From contig JAJFIC010000015.1 in the NCBI GenBank assembly GCA_021775315.1, positions 1 through 64,000 on the forward strand: a stretch of DNA of 64,000 bases. Reading direction: 5' to 3'. Positions 9,776 through 18,577 of the stretch are shown here, piece by piece. Numbering within the stretch: the first letter of the stretch is position 1; each line of letters begins with the position of its first letter. The stretch comes from Paracoccaceae bacterium (GTDB lineage Bacteria; Pseudomonadota; Alphaproteobacteria; Rhodobacterales; Rhodobacteraceae). The notes below the pieces were generated by a model. The model was not told where the DNA came from, made no database searches, and saw only the letters and a program-made list of their open reading frames with translations. The position numbers were made by a program, and so were the translations under genes.

Positions 9776-11647
9776 TTACGAGGACTTTGCGGCATCTAAT
9801 TTTTCCACAGCGGTTTCCCAAAGGGCTTCCGCCCGGGTCATGGCGTCCTTCAATTCGGCACTTTTGCGCTGTAGTTCCTCAAACTTTGTGGAATCAGCAG
9901 CCTGATACAAGGCAGGGTCTGCCAATCGGCTTTCAAGACTTGCACGCATGTCCTCAAGCTTGGCAATCCGGTCTTCGCATTTGGACACTTCTGCCTGCAA
10001 AGGCGCGGTCTGACGCCGCTTTTCGCTGCCGGTCTTTTTCGGTTTGGCCTTGTCTTTTTGCTGTTTTGAAACCGCACCACCGGCACCGCGTTCGCTGAGC
10101 AAAAGCTTGCGGTAGGCGGCCATATCTTCTTGATAAACCTCAACTTTACCGTCTTTTACCAACCAAAGACGGTCGGCTGTCATCGACACAAGATGCGGGT
10201 CATGGCTGACCAGAATAATTGCGCCCTGATAATCCGTCAACGCGCGCACCAAGGCTTCGCGGCTTTGGATGTCTAGGTGGTTGGTTGGCTCATCCAGAAT
10301 AAGGATATGCGGCGCCTCAATCGTTGCAATCAACAACGACAGGCGGGATTTTTGCCCGCCGGACAGACGCCCGACCAGCGTATCAACCTGCTCAGGCCCC
10401 AACCCGCCAGAGGCCAGCCTTGAGCGCAACCTGCCCGGCGTTTCCAACGGGCGCAGGCGGCGCAGGTGCTGCAATGGGGTTTCATCAAGGTCGAGTTCGT
10501 CAACCTGATGCTGGGCAAAATATCCGATTCTAAGCTTGGAAGACGAATGCAGCTTGCCTGACATTGCCTGAAGTTTGCCCGCTAACAGTTTGGAAAGCGT
10601 GGATTTTCCCTGACCATTCGCACCAAGCAACGCGATCCGGTCGTCCTGGTCGATACGCAGATCAAGCCCTTTTAGCACCGGAACGCCGTCATAACCGACG
10701 GACACATCTTCCAGTTTGACGATCGGCGGCGACAACTCATCCGGCGACGGAAAATTGAACTCAATAGTGCGGCCACCATCTTCGACCGTGATTGACGGCA
10801 TGCGTTCGATCATCTTCAGGCGTGATTGCGCCTGCTTGGCCTTGCTGGCCTGATAACGAAAGCGATCAACATAGGCCTGCATATGGGCGCGGCGGCTGTC
10901 CTGCCTCTTTTTGGCGGCACTGGCCTGTTCCATTTTCTCGCGCCGGGCCCGATCAAACTGGTCATAGCCACCGGTCCACAGGGTCAATTTGCGGTTTTCC
11001 AGATGCAGAATCGCATTCACTGATCGGTTTAGCAATTCGCGGTCATGCGAAATGACCAGAACCGTGTGGGGATATTTCGCCAGATAAGTTTCAAGCCAAA
11101 TCGTGCCCTCAAGGTCCAGATAGTTGGTCGGCTCATCCAATAACAAGACGTCAGGTTGAGAAAACAGAACCCCGGCAAGGGCAACCCGCATGCGCCAACC
11201 GCCTGAAAACTCAGAACAAGCGCGGGCCTGTGCATCCTGATCAAACCCCAACCCGGACAGGATTGAAGCCGCGCGCGCTTCGGCGGAATAAGCGTCGATA
11301 TCAGACAGGCGGCCATAGATATCGGCGATTCTGTTGGGGTCTGTCGCGGTTTCAGCCTCGGCCAGCAGGGCGGTTCGTTCGGTGTCGGCCTCCAAAACGG
11401 TGTCCAGCAGTGATAGATCACTGGCGGGGGCTTCCTGGGCCACACCACCGATGCGCGCGCCCTTGGGGACGGTAACCTCGCCATCTTCAAGGATCAGTTC
11501 CTTGTTGATTAGGTTGAACAAAGTGGTCTTGCCGGTGCCATTGCGCCCGACGAAACCCACCTTGTGGCCAGTGGGAATGACGGCGCTGGCGCCCTCGAAA
11601 AGCGGTCTGCCTTCGATCGAAAAACTGATGTCGTTGATGCGTAACAT
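9776..11647 (-). CDS. ABC-F family ATPase (YheS/Uup-like translation factor)
   Basis: 623 residues from the chosen ATG (MLRINDISFSIEG); the upstream 43-residue extension overlaps the region facing ndk and looks noncoding. Two ABC domains in tandem, each with Walker A (GRNGTGKTTLFN; GANGQGKSTLSK), signature (SGGW; LSGGQKSRL) and Walker B (LLLDEPTNYLDLEG; LILDEPTNHLD). A charged linker lies between them, and the C-terminus is Lys-rich followed by a coiled coil (about residues 530-620). There are no membrane helices, so this is a cytosolic ABC-F protein that acts on ribosomes rather than a transporter. The YheS versus Uup assignment is not certain. Confidence 0.93.
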   Translation of the reverse strand: MLRINDISFSIEGRPLFEGASAVIPTGHKVGFVGRNGTGKTTLFNLINKELILEDGEVTVPKGARIGGVAQEAPASDLSLLDTVLEADTERTALLAEAETATDPNRIADIYGRLSDIDAYSAEARAASILSGLGFDQDAQARACSEFSGGWRMRVALAGVLFSQPDVLLLDEPTNYLDLEGTIWLETYLAKYPHTVLVISHDRELLNRSVNAILHLENRKLTLWTGGYDQFDRARREKMEQASAAKKRQDSRRAHMQAYVDRFRYQASKAKQAQSRLKMIERMPSITVEDGGRTIEFNFPSPDELSPPIVKLEDVSVGYDGVPVLKGLDLRIDQDDRIALLGANGQGKSTLSKLLAGKLQAMSGKLHSSSKLRIGYFAQHQVDELDLDETPLQHLRRLRPLETPGRLRSRLASGGLGPEQVDTLVGRLSGGQKSRLSLLIATIEAPHILILDEPTNHLDIQSREALVRALTDYQGAIILVSHDPHLVSMTADRLWLVKDGKVEVYQEDMAAYRKLLLSERGAGGAVSKQQKDKAKPKKTGSEKRRQTAPLQAEVSKCEDRIAKLEDMRASLESRLADPALYQAADSTKFEELQRKSAELKDAMTRAEALWETAVEKLDAAKSS

Positions 11648-11764
11648 GGCGCGCATTTGCCCTGATACGGGGGGGCGTGTCAATCGCCAGAAAAATCGCG
11701 ACTTTTCAACCCCGGATCGCCGTGCTAGTGGGGCGCAAATTCCAACTCCAGAAAGGCCGGACCA

Positions 11765-12187
11765 ATGGCAACCCAACGTACTTTTTCAATCATCAAGCCT
11801 GATGCAACCAAACGCAACCTGACCGGCGCCATCGCCGCTAAGTTCGAGGCCGCAGGCCTGCGGATTGTTGCGTCAAAGCGCATTCAGTTGACATTGGCCC
11901 AAGCGCAAAGCTTTTACGGCGTGCATTCCGAGCGGCCATTCTTTGGCGAATTGTGTGATTTCATGATTTCCGAACCGATCGTTGTTCAGGTTCTGGAAGG
12001 CGAAGACGCCATTGCCAAAAACCGCGAAGTCATGGGCGCGACTAACCCGGCTGACGCCGATGCTGGCACGATTCGCAAGGAATATGCCTTGTCGATTGGC
12101 GAAAACTCGGTTCACGGCTCGGACGCGCCAGAAACCGCCGCCGAAGAGATCGCGTTTTTCTTTTCCGGTCTTGAGCTGGTTGGTTAA
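11765..12187 (+). CDS. ndk: Nucleoside diphosphate kinase
   Basis: 140 residues, the normal length. It transfers gamma-phosphate from ATP to NDPs through a phospho-histidine intermediate. The start [20 protein letters not shown] and the late segment [21 protein letters not shown] contain the active-site His (NSVHGSD). Divergent from the ABC-F gene. It ends just before a perfect 11-bp-stem hairpin that probably terminates transcription. Confidence 0.97.
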   Translation: MATQRTFSIIKPDATKRNLTGAIAAKFEAAGLRIVASKRIQLTLAQAQSFYGVHSERPFFGELCDFMISEPIVVQVLEGEDAIAKNREVMGATNPADADAGTIRKEYALSIGENSVHGSDAPETAAEEIAFFFSGLELVG

Positions 12188-12200
12188 TTAACACTGATTT

Positions 12201-12236
12201 ATCCAGACCCGCAGTGTCGGGTCTGGATCACTTGTT
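12201..12236 (+). terminator. Probable rho-independent terminator after ndk
   Basis: A perfect inverted repeat, ATCCAGACCCG (12201-12211) and CGGGTCTGGAT (12218-12228), with a 6-nt loop, is followed by CACTTGTTTT. It lies 13 bp after the ndk stop and touches the stop of the convergent RHH gene, so it may serve both directions. Confidence 0.75.
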
Positions 12237-12449
12237 TTGAATTGTCCGCAAAACAAACAGCCGGATCGCGCTGGCCAATCCGATTTCCATGCCGCGATCT
12301 GCATCAATCTTGGCCGCTAAAGCATTGATCGGGTGGCCCTGATCGTGGGCAATCCGGCAGAATTCCTGCCAAAACGCATCTTCCAGCGACACAGATGTGC
12401 GATGGCCGTTCAGGGTCAGCGAATGTTTGCGGGGCCGGGCGTCAGTCAT
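12228..12449 (-). CDS. Ribbon-helix-helix domain protein
   Basis: 73 residues from the ATG that starts MTDARPRKHSLTLNGHRTSVSLE. This is the PF13467-type RHH fold: a beta strand with TSVSLED, then two helices (AFWQEFCRIAHDQG; PINALAAKID). Such proteins are small putative DNA-binding regulators common in Rhodobacterales; the target is unknown. Its start overlaps the end of the DUF4169 gene by 8 bp, and the pair follows fumC in one leftward unit. Confidence 0.85.
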   Translation of the reverse strand: MTDARPRKHSLTLNGHRTSVSLEDAFWQEFCRIAHDQGHPINALAAKIDADRGMEIGLASAIRLFVLRTIQNK

Positions 12450-12624
12450 CTTTGACCCGAACATGCTCATCCAGAAACCGCGTGGCCTTGTCAGCAGCCT
12501 TGGCATCTGCCACCTTTTGCTGTTTGGTTTGGCCGAATTTAGCAGCGTTTTCCGAGGCTTCGGAGCGTTTTTTAATCCGCGCTTTAACCTTGCGAACCCG
12601 CTTTAAATTGACCAGTTCTGCCAT
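12442..12624 (-). CDS. DUF4169 family small basic protein
   Basis: 60 residues, very rich in Lys, Arg and Ala (MAELVNLKRVRKVKARIKKR), matching DUF4169, a short alphaproteobacterial family without known function. The composition suggests a helical, possibly nucleic-acid-binding protein (inference). It starts 2 bp after the fumC stop and overlaps the RHH gene by 8 bp, so the three genes fumC-DUF4169-RHH are probably co-translated. Confidence 0.85.
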   Translation of the reverse strand: MAELVNLKRVRKVKARIKKRSEASENAAKFGQTKQQKVADAKAADKATRFLDEHVRVKDD

Positions 12625-12626
12625 GA

Positions 12627-14021
12627 TCAGTCTTTCGGGCCGATCATGTTTTCGGGGCGTACAACCTTGTCAAAAGTTGCCTCATCGACAAAGCCCAGCC
12701 TGATCGCCTCTTCCTTCAGGGTGGTGCGGTTCTTGTGGGCTGTTTTGGCAACTTTAGTGGCGTTGTCATAGCCGATTTCAGGCGCAAGGGCTGTGACCAG
12801 CATCAGGCTTTCCCACATCAATTTTGAAATCCGTTCCTCGTCAGCCTCAATCCCGACCACGCAATTGTCGGTGAAGGCCATTGCGCTGTCGCCTAATAAT
12901 TGCATGCTTTGCAACAGGTTATAGGTCATCATTGGCTTGTAGACGTTCAATTCAAAATGCCCTTGCGAACCGGCAAAACCGATGGCCGCGTCATTGCCCA
13001 TGACATGGGCGCACACTTGCGTCAGGGCTTCGACCTGCGTCGGGTTGACCTTGCCGGGCATGATCGACGAGCCGGGTTCGTTTTCAGGCAACATCAACTC
13101 GCCCAGACCACAGCGCGGGCCTGAGCCCAGCAACCGAATGTCGTTAGCGATCTTGAAAAGGCTGGCAGCGACAGTTTTCAACGCACCTGACATTTCAACC
13201 ATCGCGTCATGTGCTGCGAGGGCTTCAAACTTGTTCGGGGCGGTGATGAACGGCAAATCGGAAATTGCTGCCATATTGGCCGCGACCATCACGTCCCAGC
13301 CCTTTTCGGTGTTAAGCCCGGTGCCGACAGCGGTGCCGCCCTGCGCCAAAGGGTAAATGTTTTCAAGGGCATGGCGGACGCGCTTAATCCCCTGAGCCAC
13401 CTGAAAGGCATAGCCGCCGAATTCCTGGCCCAACGTCATTGGTGTGGCGTCCTGGGTGTGGGTTCGGCCAATTTTAATGATGTCCTTAAACGCCTCGGCC
13501 TTCGCCACCAAAGCTGTATGCAGATGCGTCAGGCCCGGCAGTAACACGTCATGTGCAGTGCGGGCCGACGCGATGTGCATGGCGGTTGGAAAGGTGTCGT
13601 TCGAGCTTTGACCCATGTTGCAATGATCATTGGGATGCACCGGGGATTTTGAGCCGATCACACCGCCCAGCATTTCAATCGCGCGGTTTGAAATCACCTC
13701 GTTGGCGTTCATGTTGGATTGCGTGCCTGATCCAGTCTGCCAGACCACCAGCGGAAAATGATCGTCAAGGGTGCCGACAATCACCTCGTCTGCCGCGGCG
13801 ACGATTGCGTTGCCGAGTGTTTCGTCCAGCTTTCCAAGCGTCATATTGGCCTGCGCGCAGGCCTTTTTGATGACGCCGAGCGCGCGCACGATGGCAACTG
13901 GTTGACGTTCCCAGCCAATCGGGAAATTCATCAGCGACCGCTGTGTTTGCGCGCCCCAATATTTGTCACTGGGGACTTCAAGAGGGCCAAAACTGTCGGA
14001 TTCGGTGCGGGTGTCGGTCAT
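12627..14021 (-). CDS. fumC: Class II fumarate hydratase
   Basis: 464 residues from the ATG at [17 protein letters not shown]; the 20-residue longer frame runs into the upstream gap. Class II fumarases interconvert fumarate and malate in the TCA cycle without an iron-sulfur cluster. The fumarase/aspartase signature [13 protein letters not shown] is present, with [14 protein letters not shown] and [16 protein letters not shown] as further catalytic segments. First gene of a short leftward unit with DUF4169 and the RHH gene. Confidence 0.97.
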   Translation of the reverse strand: MTDTRTESDSFGPLEVPSDKYWGAQTQRSLMNFPIGWERQPVAIVRALGVIKKACAQANMTLGKLDETLGNAIVAAADEVIVGTLDDHFPLVVWQTGSGTQSNMNANEVISNRAIEMLGGVIGSKSPVHPNDHCNMGQSSNDTFPTAMHIASARTAHDVLLPGLTHLHTALVAKAEAFKDIIKIGRTHTQDATPMTLGQEFGGYAFQVAQGIKRVRHALENIYPLAQGGTAVGTGLNTEKGWDVMVAANMAAISDLPFITAPNKFEALAAHDAMVEMSGALKTVAASLFKIANDIRLLGSGPRCGLGELMLPENEPGSSIMPGKVNPTQVEALTQVCAHVMGNDAAIGFAGSQGHFELNVYKPMMTYNLLQSMQLLGDSAMAFTDNCVVGIEADEERISKLMWESLMLVTALAPEIGYDNATKVAKTAHKNRTTLKEEAIRLGFVDEATFDKVVRPENMIGPKD

Positions 14022-14135
14022 GAAAAGTGTCCTTTGGAATGCAGTTGTATACCCTATACTGAAGGGTGCCACGAAACTCAATCCACCGGATCGCCCAGAT
14101 TTTGCTGTCAGACTGCCGCAGGCGCGGGCCGGGGC

Positions 14136-14597
14136 TTATTTCCGAAAGCTGTCGAGGCTGACAATTTCTGCGTCGCCTTGGTCTTCTTCATCCTCGTCAA
14201 GCTCGACCATCGGACTGTCAGCATCGTCTGTTTGGCCGTCTTCGTCGGCGGCTTCAAATCGCAGGCCAAATTCAACGCTAGGATCAACAAAGGTGCGGAT
14301 CGCGTCAAACGGAATGACCATCGCAACCTCGTCATCGCCAAAATTCAGCGTTACGGAAAACTGATCATCGGTCACCACAAGATTGGCGAACCATTCCTGC
14401 ATCACAATGGTCATCTCATCCGGATAGCGTTCCAGCAGCCAGTCAGGAATTTCCACCCCATCGGCCCCGGTTTCAAACGTGATGAAAAAATGATGGTTTC
14501 CGGGCAGGCCGCGTTCGGCCACGTCCCTAAGGACAATGGCCAGCAATCCACGCATTGCCTGGTGCATCAATTGCCCGTAATTGATTTGTTCGCTCAT
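14136..14597 (-). CDS. sspB: SspB-like ClpXP adaptor (alphaproteobacterial type)
   Basis: 153 residues. The start MSEQINYGQLMHQAMRGLLA and the core FITFETGADGVEIPDWL, QEWFANLVV and FDAIRTFVDP fit alphaproteobacterial SspB. A long acidic linker ends in the short tail VSLDSFRK, the usual C-terminal ClpX-binding module. SspB tethers ssrA-tagged proteins to ClpX; the tmRNA gene that encodes that tag lies about 2.4 kb away. It stands alone with an 80-bp gap to the next gene. Confidence 0.9.
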   Translation of the reverse strand: MSEQINYGQLMHQAMRGLLAIVLRDVAERGLPGNHHFFITFETGADGVEIPDWLLERYPDEMTIVMQEWFANLVVTDDQFSVTLNFGDDEVAMVIPFDAIRTFVDPSVEFGLRFEAADEDGQTDDADSPMVELDEDEEDQGDAEIVSLDSFRK

Positions 14598-14677
14598 AAT
14601 CCGGCCTGTGGTTTTCCTTAGCCCCTAGCATATGGGTTTTTTTGGTTAAGGAAAGCGTAACCGGTCGGCAAATCGCG

Positions 14678-15223
14678 TTATTGTACGAAATCCACCTCGC
14701 GGATAAATCCGGGGCGACCGAAGGGTGATTTCAGCGTCATGTTGCGGGTTAGGCCTGCATTGTTCAGCTCAACACTGCCCCGCAGAACGATCCGGCCATT
14801 GGAATCGCGGCGCACAAAGCGAAAACCGTTGCCAGTGCTTGTGGTTTCCTGTGTGAAACTGTGGGTGCTGCCATTTGCCAACTGCATTGAATAGGTGCAC
14901 AGGCCCAATGTCCGGCTGCAATCATGGGGTTGAAACAACTTGGTTTCGCCGCTTTCAAACACGGTTTTTACGAATTGGCCGTTTGCGTCCAGAAACACTT
15001 TTTCCATCGGTTCGCCAGTTTGGATGCCGCCGAAAAAGACCTCAAACAGATAGAGACCACCAACAGGCCCGGCATAGCGATGGATCAATCGCGCGCCTTC
15101 GCTGGTGCGGAAAACCTGATATTGCCCGGGTTTAAGCGCGGACCAGTTAATGCCCAGCGACGAGGCAAAGGCAGGTGCGCCCATCAGGAGCAGCAAAAGG
15201 GCGATAATAAAACGGCGGACCAT
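14678..15223 (-). CDS. Secreted hypothetical protein
   Basis: 181 residues from the ATG that starts a signal peptide (MVRRFIIALLLLLMGAPAFA); the 9-residue longer frame lacks a reason. After cleavage the protein looks beta-rich. Repeated short strands are visible (LYLFEVFFGG, TRNMTLKSPF), with one cysteine pair in DCSRTLGLCTYS that could form a disulfide. No family was recognised. It faces a 260-bp gap shared with the divergent TPR gene. Confidence 0.72.
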   Translation of the reverse strand: MVRRFIIALLLLLMGAPAFASSLGINWSALKPGQYQVFRTSEGARLIHRYAGPVGGLYLFEVFFGGIQTGEPMEKVFLDANGQFVKTVFESGETKLFQPHDCSRTLGLCTYSMQLANGSTHSFTQETTSTGNGFRFVRRDSNGRIVLRGSVELNNAGLTRNMTLKSPFGRPGFIREVDFVQ

Positions 15224-15426
15224 GTGAAATCCCTCATTCAACGCGCCCACCCGTTTGGATGGACCACTATCATGATGTCGTGGATCGGTACAAGGAAACT
15301 GTGTAAATACGATGTCAATAATGTGTAATTACTTAATAAATAGAAACGCTTGGGCGGTAAAGCTCTTTTTTATTGCCAGATACGAAACAATAAATCTACT
15401 GGCACGCGGGCGCCGGCCGTCGTGGT

Positions 15427-15455
15427 TTGCAGATTTACCGATTATTTGATAAAAT
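15427..15455 (+). promoter_or_regulatory. Sigma70-type promoter for the secreted TPR gene
   Basis: TTGCAG at 15427-15432 and TAAAAT at 15450-15455 are separated by exactly 17 bp. The predicted start of transcription (about 15462) lies 22 bp before the chosen ATG at 15484 and downstream of the earlier in-frame ATGs, which supports the later start. The rest of the 260-bp gap shows nothing beyond A/T-rich sequence and one short GC-rich hairpin near 15405-15420. Confidence 0.6.
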
Positions 15456-15483
15456 GGTTCATAGATTTTTGAGGGGGCATCAT

Positions 15484-16725
15484 ATGTACAACCGCATTTT
15501 ACCTACTTTTCTGTTGACATTCTTTTTCCTGTGTACCGGTCTACAGGCTGAACAAGCCGATACATTTGAAGATTACCTGAGCGCGAGGAAAGCAGGGTTT
15601 TTGCCGCTTTACGCTGGTTTTCCTAACAATGAGGCGGTTGACTTAATGTCGGCTACCATCGGCGCAACGCCCGATCAGGACGTACCCTATACAGCGCTGG
15701 CACATGCGTTGTTCATGCAGCGTCACTTTGCAAAAGCTGCATTTTTGTTCAGTGTTGATATTGATATCAACCCCGAGCATTATGAAAGTTACAGCAATCT
15801 GGCCGGTTTGCTGGTTGAACTGAATGCCGACGCACCTGAAAAATTCACGACCCCCGTGCTTGACTGGGCGCTTGCGGCAGCGCGGCATGGTGCGGCCAAT
15901 CTGCCTGATACGGCCCTTGCGCATAACACGTTGTCAAACGCTGCATTGGCCCGGCATCAGGCTGGTGGTGACGACGCTTTGCTGGGCGAAGCCGCAGAGG
16001 CCGCCAATCGAGCGGTTTCACTTGATCCGGATGAGCCGCTGTTGTGGTCAAATCTTGCGCGGGTTTATCATGCCCTAGATGAAGGTGATGAGGCCAAGCA
16101 AGCCCTTGATATGGCGCGTCAAATTGACCCAAATGACCCCGGTTACTGGGTTGCGGCCATTGCCCTTGGTCGTGACCCACAACCCCAGCCCGAACCAAAA
16201 GCGACGGATGTGACACAGCCCAGACAGTGTAAAGTGGATTTCAAATGCGATCTTATATGTGTCGGCGGATTGTTAGCGCGCGGCCCGAATATCGTCACCT
16301 GCAAGCTGGAGGAATCCGACCAATTGTTGAATTGTCAGGCGGGCAAGAAATACGCAACCGGTTATAATTGCGCCGAACACACGTTGCTTTTTGGCCAAAC
16401 GGATAACAAGCCACGGATCAAATTTTGCGCACCAAACATTTGCTTTACCTTCATCCCGGACGGCAAGGGCGGTTTCCAGCTGAAGGCCGAGGCCAGTCGG
16501 TCATTTGGCCCGGTGGACGGATACCTTAAGGTCGAGGGAGGCTATTCTCCGTCTAAAGGGTTCAGTTTTGACAAGGTGGTGCCGGGCGTGAAGTTGAGCG
16601 TGTTCAACAAATCGATACCGGGTGGTCAACATGCCAAATTCTTTAAGGCGGCCAGCTCGGTGTCGGTCGGCCCGTCCTTTGACACACCGATAGACGCGCA
16701 TCGTAAAGCCCTGATTGGATTTTAA
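15484..16725 (+). CDS. Secreted TPR protein with cysteine-rich C-terminal domain
   Basis: 413 residues from an ATG preceded by GAGGGGG and placed after a good promoter. The signal peptide is MYNRILPTFLLTFFFLCTGL. Residues ~60-230 hold TPR-like helical repeats (PYTALAHALFMQRHFAKAAF; PLLWSNLARVYHALDEGDEA; AKQALDMARQIDPNDPGY). After a Pro/Gln linker comes a domain with eight cysteines in about 110 residues (from RQCKVDFKC to FCAPNICFTF), which suggests disulfides in the periplasm or outside. The last ~80 residues are Gly/Lys rich. No family was recognised for the C-terminal domain. Function is unknown; it stands alone. Confidence 0.8.
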   Translation: MYNRILPTFLLTFFFLCTGLQAEQADTFEDYLSARKAGFLPLYAGFPNNEAVDLMSATIGATPDQDVPYTALAHALFMQRHFAKAAFLFSVDIDINPEHYESYSNLAGLLVELNADAPEKFTTPVLDWALAAARHGAANLPDTALAHNTLSNAALARHQAGGDDALLGEAAEAANRAVSLDPDEPLLWSNLARVYHALDEGDEAKQALDMARQIDPNDPGYWVAAIALGRDPQPQPEPKATDVTQPRQCKVDFKCDLICVGGLLARGPNIVTCKLEESDQLLNCQAGKKYATGYNCAEHTLLFGQTDNKPRIKFCAPNICFTFIPDGKGGFQLKAEASRSFGPVDGYLKVEGGYSPSKGFSFDKVVPGVKLSVFNKSIPGGQHAKFFKAASSVSVGPSFDTPIDAHRKALIGF

Positions 16726-16744
16726 AGGCGGAAAATGGGAAAGT

Positions 16745-17052
16745 GCAGGCTTCTGTTGCCAGGTGCCTGCGAACCCCGCCTAAGCTGCAAAGCCTAGGAC
16801 TAGATTTTCGATATTTCGAACTGCTTACGCAGCCAGAGCCATCGGAGCTTTGTTGTCATTTGCAACTAGCTTAAGTGGGTCGATAACAGCGACACCGCAC
16901 CGGGCAAAAGCTAACATCTTTAGACGTCCGTCGATCCTATTTCGACCCCATGACTGCCAAATGAGCAGGTTTTGGTGGAGTCGCCGGGTACCGCCCCCGG
17001 GTCCGATCCGTTTATTACATGCGCGTTTATCACCATAGTCCGCAAGCGAACA
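16745..17052 (-). ncRNA. ssrA: tmRNA (ssrA), circularly permuted two-piece type
   Basis: Read on the minus strand. The acceptor piece comes first: a 5' hairpin (GTTCGCTTGCGGAC), a T-arm with stem CCGGG/CCCGG around the loop GGCGGTA, and the acceptor strand CGACTCC with CCA ending at 16973. A 23-nt spacer follows. The coding piece then begins at 16949 with GGGGTCG, which pairs over 7 bp with the acceptor strand, followed by the hallmark AAATAGGATCGACGG. The tag reading frame ends ANDNKAPMALAA and a stop at 16825. A GCAGGC/GCCTGC hairpin closes the 3' side. Outer ends are estimates. tmRNA rescues stalled ribosomes and tags their products for ClpXP, to which SspB delivers them. A protein frame read across 16825-17082 is spurious. 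Confidence 0.93.
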
Positions 17053-17057
17053 CCTGA

Positions 17058-17086
17058 TATATAGGCGTGTGTGCAGGGGCAATCAA
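17058..17086 (-). promoter_or_regulatory. Promoter of ssrA
   Basis: On the minus strand, TTGATT (17086-17081) and TATATA (17063-17058) are 17 bp apart. Transcription is predicted to start near 17051, directly at the base of the first hairpin of the permuted tmRNA precursor. Matches to the sigma70 consensus are good in both hexamers. Confidence 0.72.
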
Positions 17087-17118
17087 GGTCGCAGTTCAAA
17101 TCCAACCGCATTCGACCT

Positions 17119-17826
17119 TTAATCAAGATGCGCCACAGCGATACTTAGCTCGCGCAGCAATTTGCGTTTCATCGCCGCCTGAAAATCCTCAAAGCCAAGC
17201 GCGGTTTCGATGAAGGCATCCGGGCCATGGATGACAAGCGACCGAAAATACGAGGTCAGCTCGGCCATTTCGTTTTCCACGATGCGGTCACCACTGGGCA
17301 TGTCGGTGCCGATAACCAGCCCGTTCACGGTAACCCGTTGAAAAATAATGGCAGATTTGCCCTGAAGCGGGCGCATCCCGTCGTTGTTCTTGCCATCACC
17401 GGAAACATCAACGGTCAATTGCCAGCAATCCGGCCCGGCCTGCAACCGCTGCCCGGCATAGCGCAAAGCTTGCCCAATCGCGGTCGGGCGTGTGGTTTGC
17501 GGGCGGGTTTGGGCGGTCAGGACTGCTGCAACCTGCGCCAGATCGGCGGGTGTTTCCAGCCGCGTCCAGTCTATGATCAGTCGTTGATCAAAACGCCCGC
17601 TCCATTCAAAAACGCTTAGCACCACGGGGGCCGAAGGCTGTGACAGCAGCAGGATCTGAACATCGGGATCAAGCAGCGCACCTGCCAGCCCCTGCATTTG
17701 CAATGCATATTCCTGCGCATCGACAGAGGACGAGACATCAAGCGCCATGATCAGGGCCTGCCTGCACGCGGCCTTGGCGGCCCCGATCTGCAAAACCAAT
17801 GTCAGGATCAGCAACAGGGCCTTCAT
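17119..17826 (-). CDS. DUF1194 protein (secreted VWA-like), copy 1
   Basis: 235 residues with signal peptide MKALLLILTLVLQIGAAKA. The mature part starts with a metal-site motif of the VWA type, IMALDVSSSVDAQEY (DxSxS), followed by ALQMQGLAGALLDP. Later segments conserved in DUF1194 include LTVDVSGDGKNNDG and VNGLVIG. It is probably periplasmic; the partner is unknown. Its start overlaps the stop of the upstream copy by 4 bp, so the two are translationally coupled. A third paralogue lies at 26.9-27.7 kb. Confidence 0.9.
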   Translation of the reverse strand: MKALLLILTLVLQIGAAKAACRQALIMALDVSSSVDAQEYALQMQGLAGALLDPDVQILLLSQPSAPVVLSVFEWSGRFDQRLIIDWTRLETPADLAQVAAVLTAQTRPQTTRPTAIGQALRYAGQRLQAGPDCWQLTVDVSGDGKNNDGMRPLQGKSAIIFQRVTVNGLVIGTDMPSGDRIVENEMAELTSYFRSLVIHGPDAFIETALGFEDFQAAMKRKLLRELSIAVAHLD

Positions 17827-18506
17827 TCACCCGGCCCTTGTGACAAGCTGGGTGTCATTTCGCGCAGCAGTTTGCGGAAAATGGCGCGCGGAAAATCATC
17901 ATAGCCTTGCGATACTTCAATGAAGGAAAGTGGGCCACGCTTTACCTCAGTCTGATAGAATTCAAGCGGGTCGGGGGTGTCACCACGCACGACCAACCCG
18001 TTGATTGTCACACCTTTGGCGGCGATTTGATCGGCGATTTCACCAACTTTTGCGCCAGTGTTGCGAATGCCATCGCCCGCAATGTCGATCACCCGTCGGC
18101 GGCATTTAAGCGGCGCGGTGGCGCCTTGGGCTTCGGCGTGGCGTAAGGCTTCGCCGGGGGCGGTTAGATCAAACCGAAAATTCCGTTTCATGGCGTCGAT
18201 TTCATCAGCAAAGGCCAATGTTTCCGCCGGATTTGTTAAATGTCGCCAAGGGATCATCAGCTTTTGTTGCTCAGAGCCGCTCCACTGAGTGACGCTGACC
18301 AGAACGCCGCCTTGCATCCAGTCGATCAACTCTAACACTTCGGAATTGCGGAACGCTTGGGCGGTTCCATTGCGGATCAGGCGAAATTCAGCCGCATCGA
18401 CCGAGCGGGACACATCCATCGCCAGCACAAGTTCAATTTCACAGCGTTCCTGTGCTTGGACTGGTAAAAAGGGCAGGAACATGAACAGAAAAAATAAGAT
18501 ACGCAT
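17823..18506 (-). CDS. DUF1194 protein (secreted VWA-like), copy 2
   Basis: 227 residues from the ATG that opens a signal peptide (MRILFFLFMFLPFLPVQAQ); 12 upstream residues are discarded. The VWA-type motif is VLAMDVSRSVDAAEF, with an Arg inside the DxSxS loop. Later family segments are VIDIAGDGIRNTG and INGLVVRGD. It is the first gene of the coupled pair and lies 71 bp after the FMO gene, which runs the same way. Three sequence-divergent DUF1194 proteins in one window suggest separate partners or cargo rather than a recent duplication. Confidence 0.9.
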   Translation of the reverse strand: MRILFFLFMFLPFLPVQAQERCEIELVLAMDVSRSVDAAEFRLIRNGTAQAFRNSEVLELIDWMQGGVLVSVTQWSGSEQQKLMIPWRHLTNPAETLAFADEIDAMKRNFRFDLTAPGEALRHAEAQGATAPLKCRRRVIDIAGDGIRNTGAKVGEIADQIAAKGVTINGLVVRGDTPDPLEFYQTEVKRGPLSFIEVSQGYDDFPRAIFRKLLREMTPSLSQGPGE

Positions 18507-18577
18507 GGGCGGACTATGAAAGCCGAAGTGTGGACATGTCAAATCACGCCGGGCGTATCAGGCAGGTTTTGTGGGTT

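Noticed and set aside
13758-14621. 287-codon frame antisense to fumC and sspB
   Set aside because: Covers both genes in antisense and has no ribosome-binding site.
16825-17082. 85-codon frame on the minus strand
   Set aside because: It overlaps the tmRNA; only its last codons (the tag) are translated.
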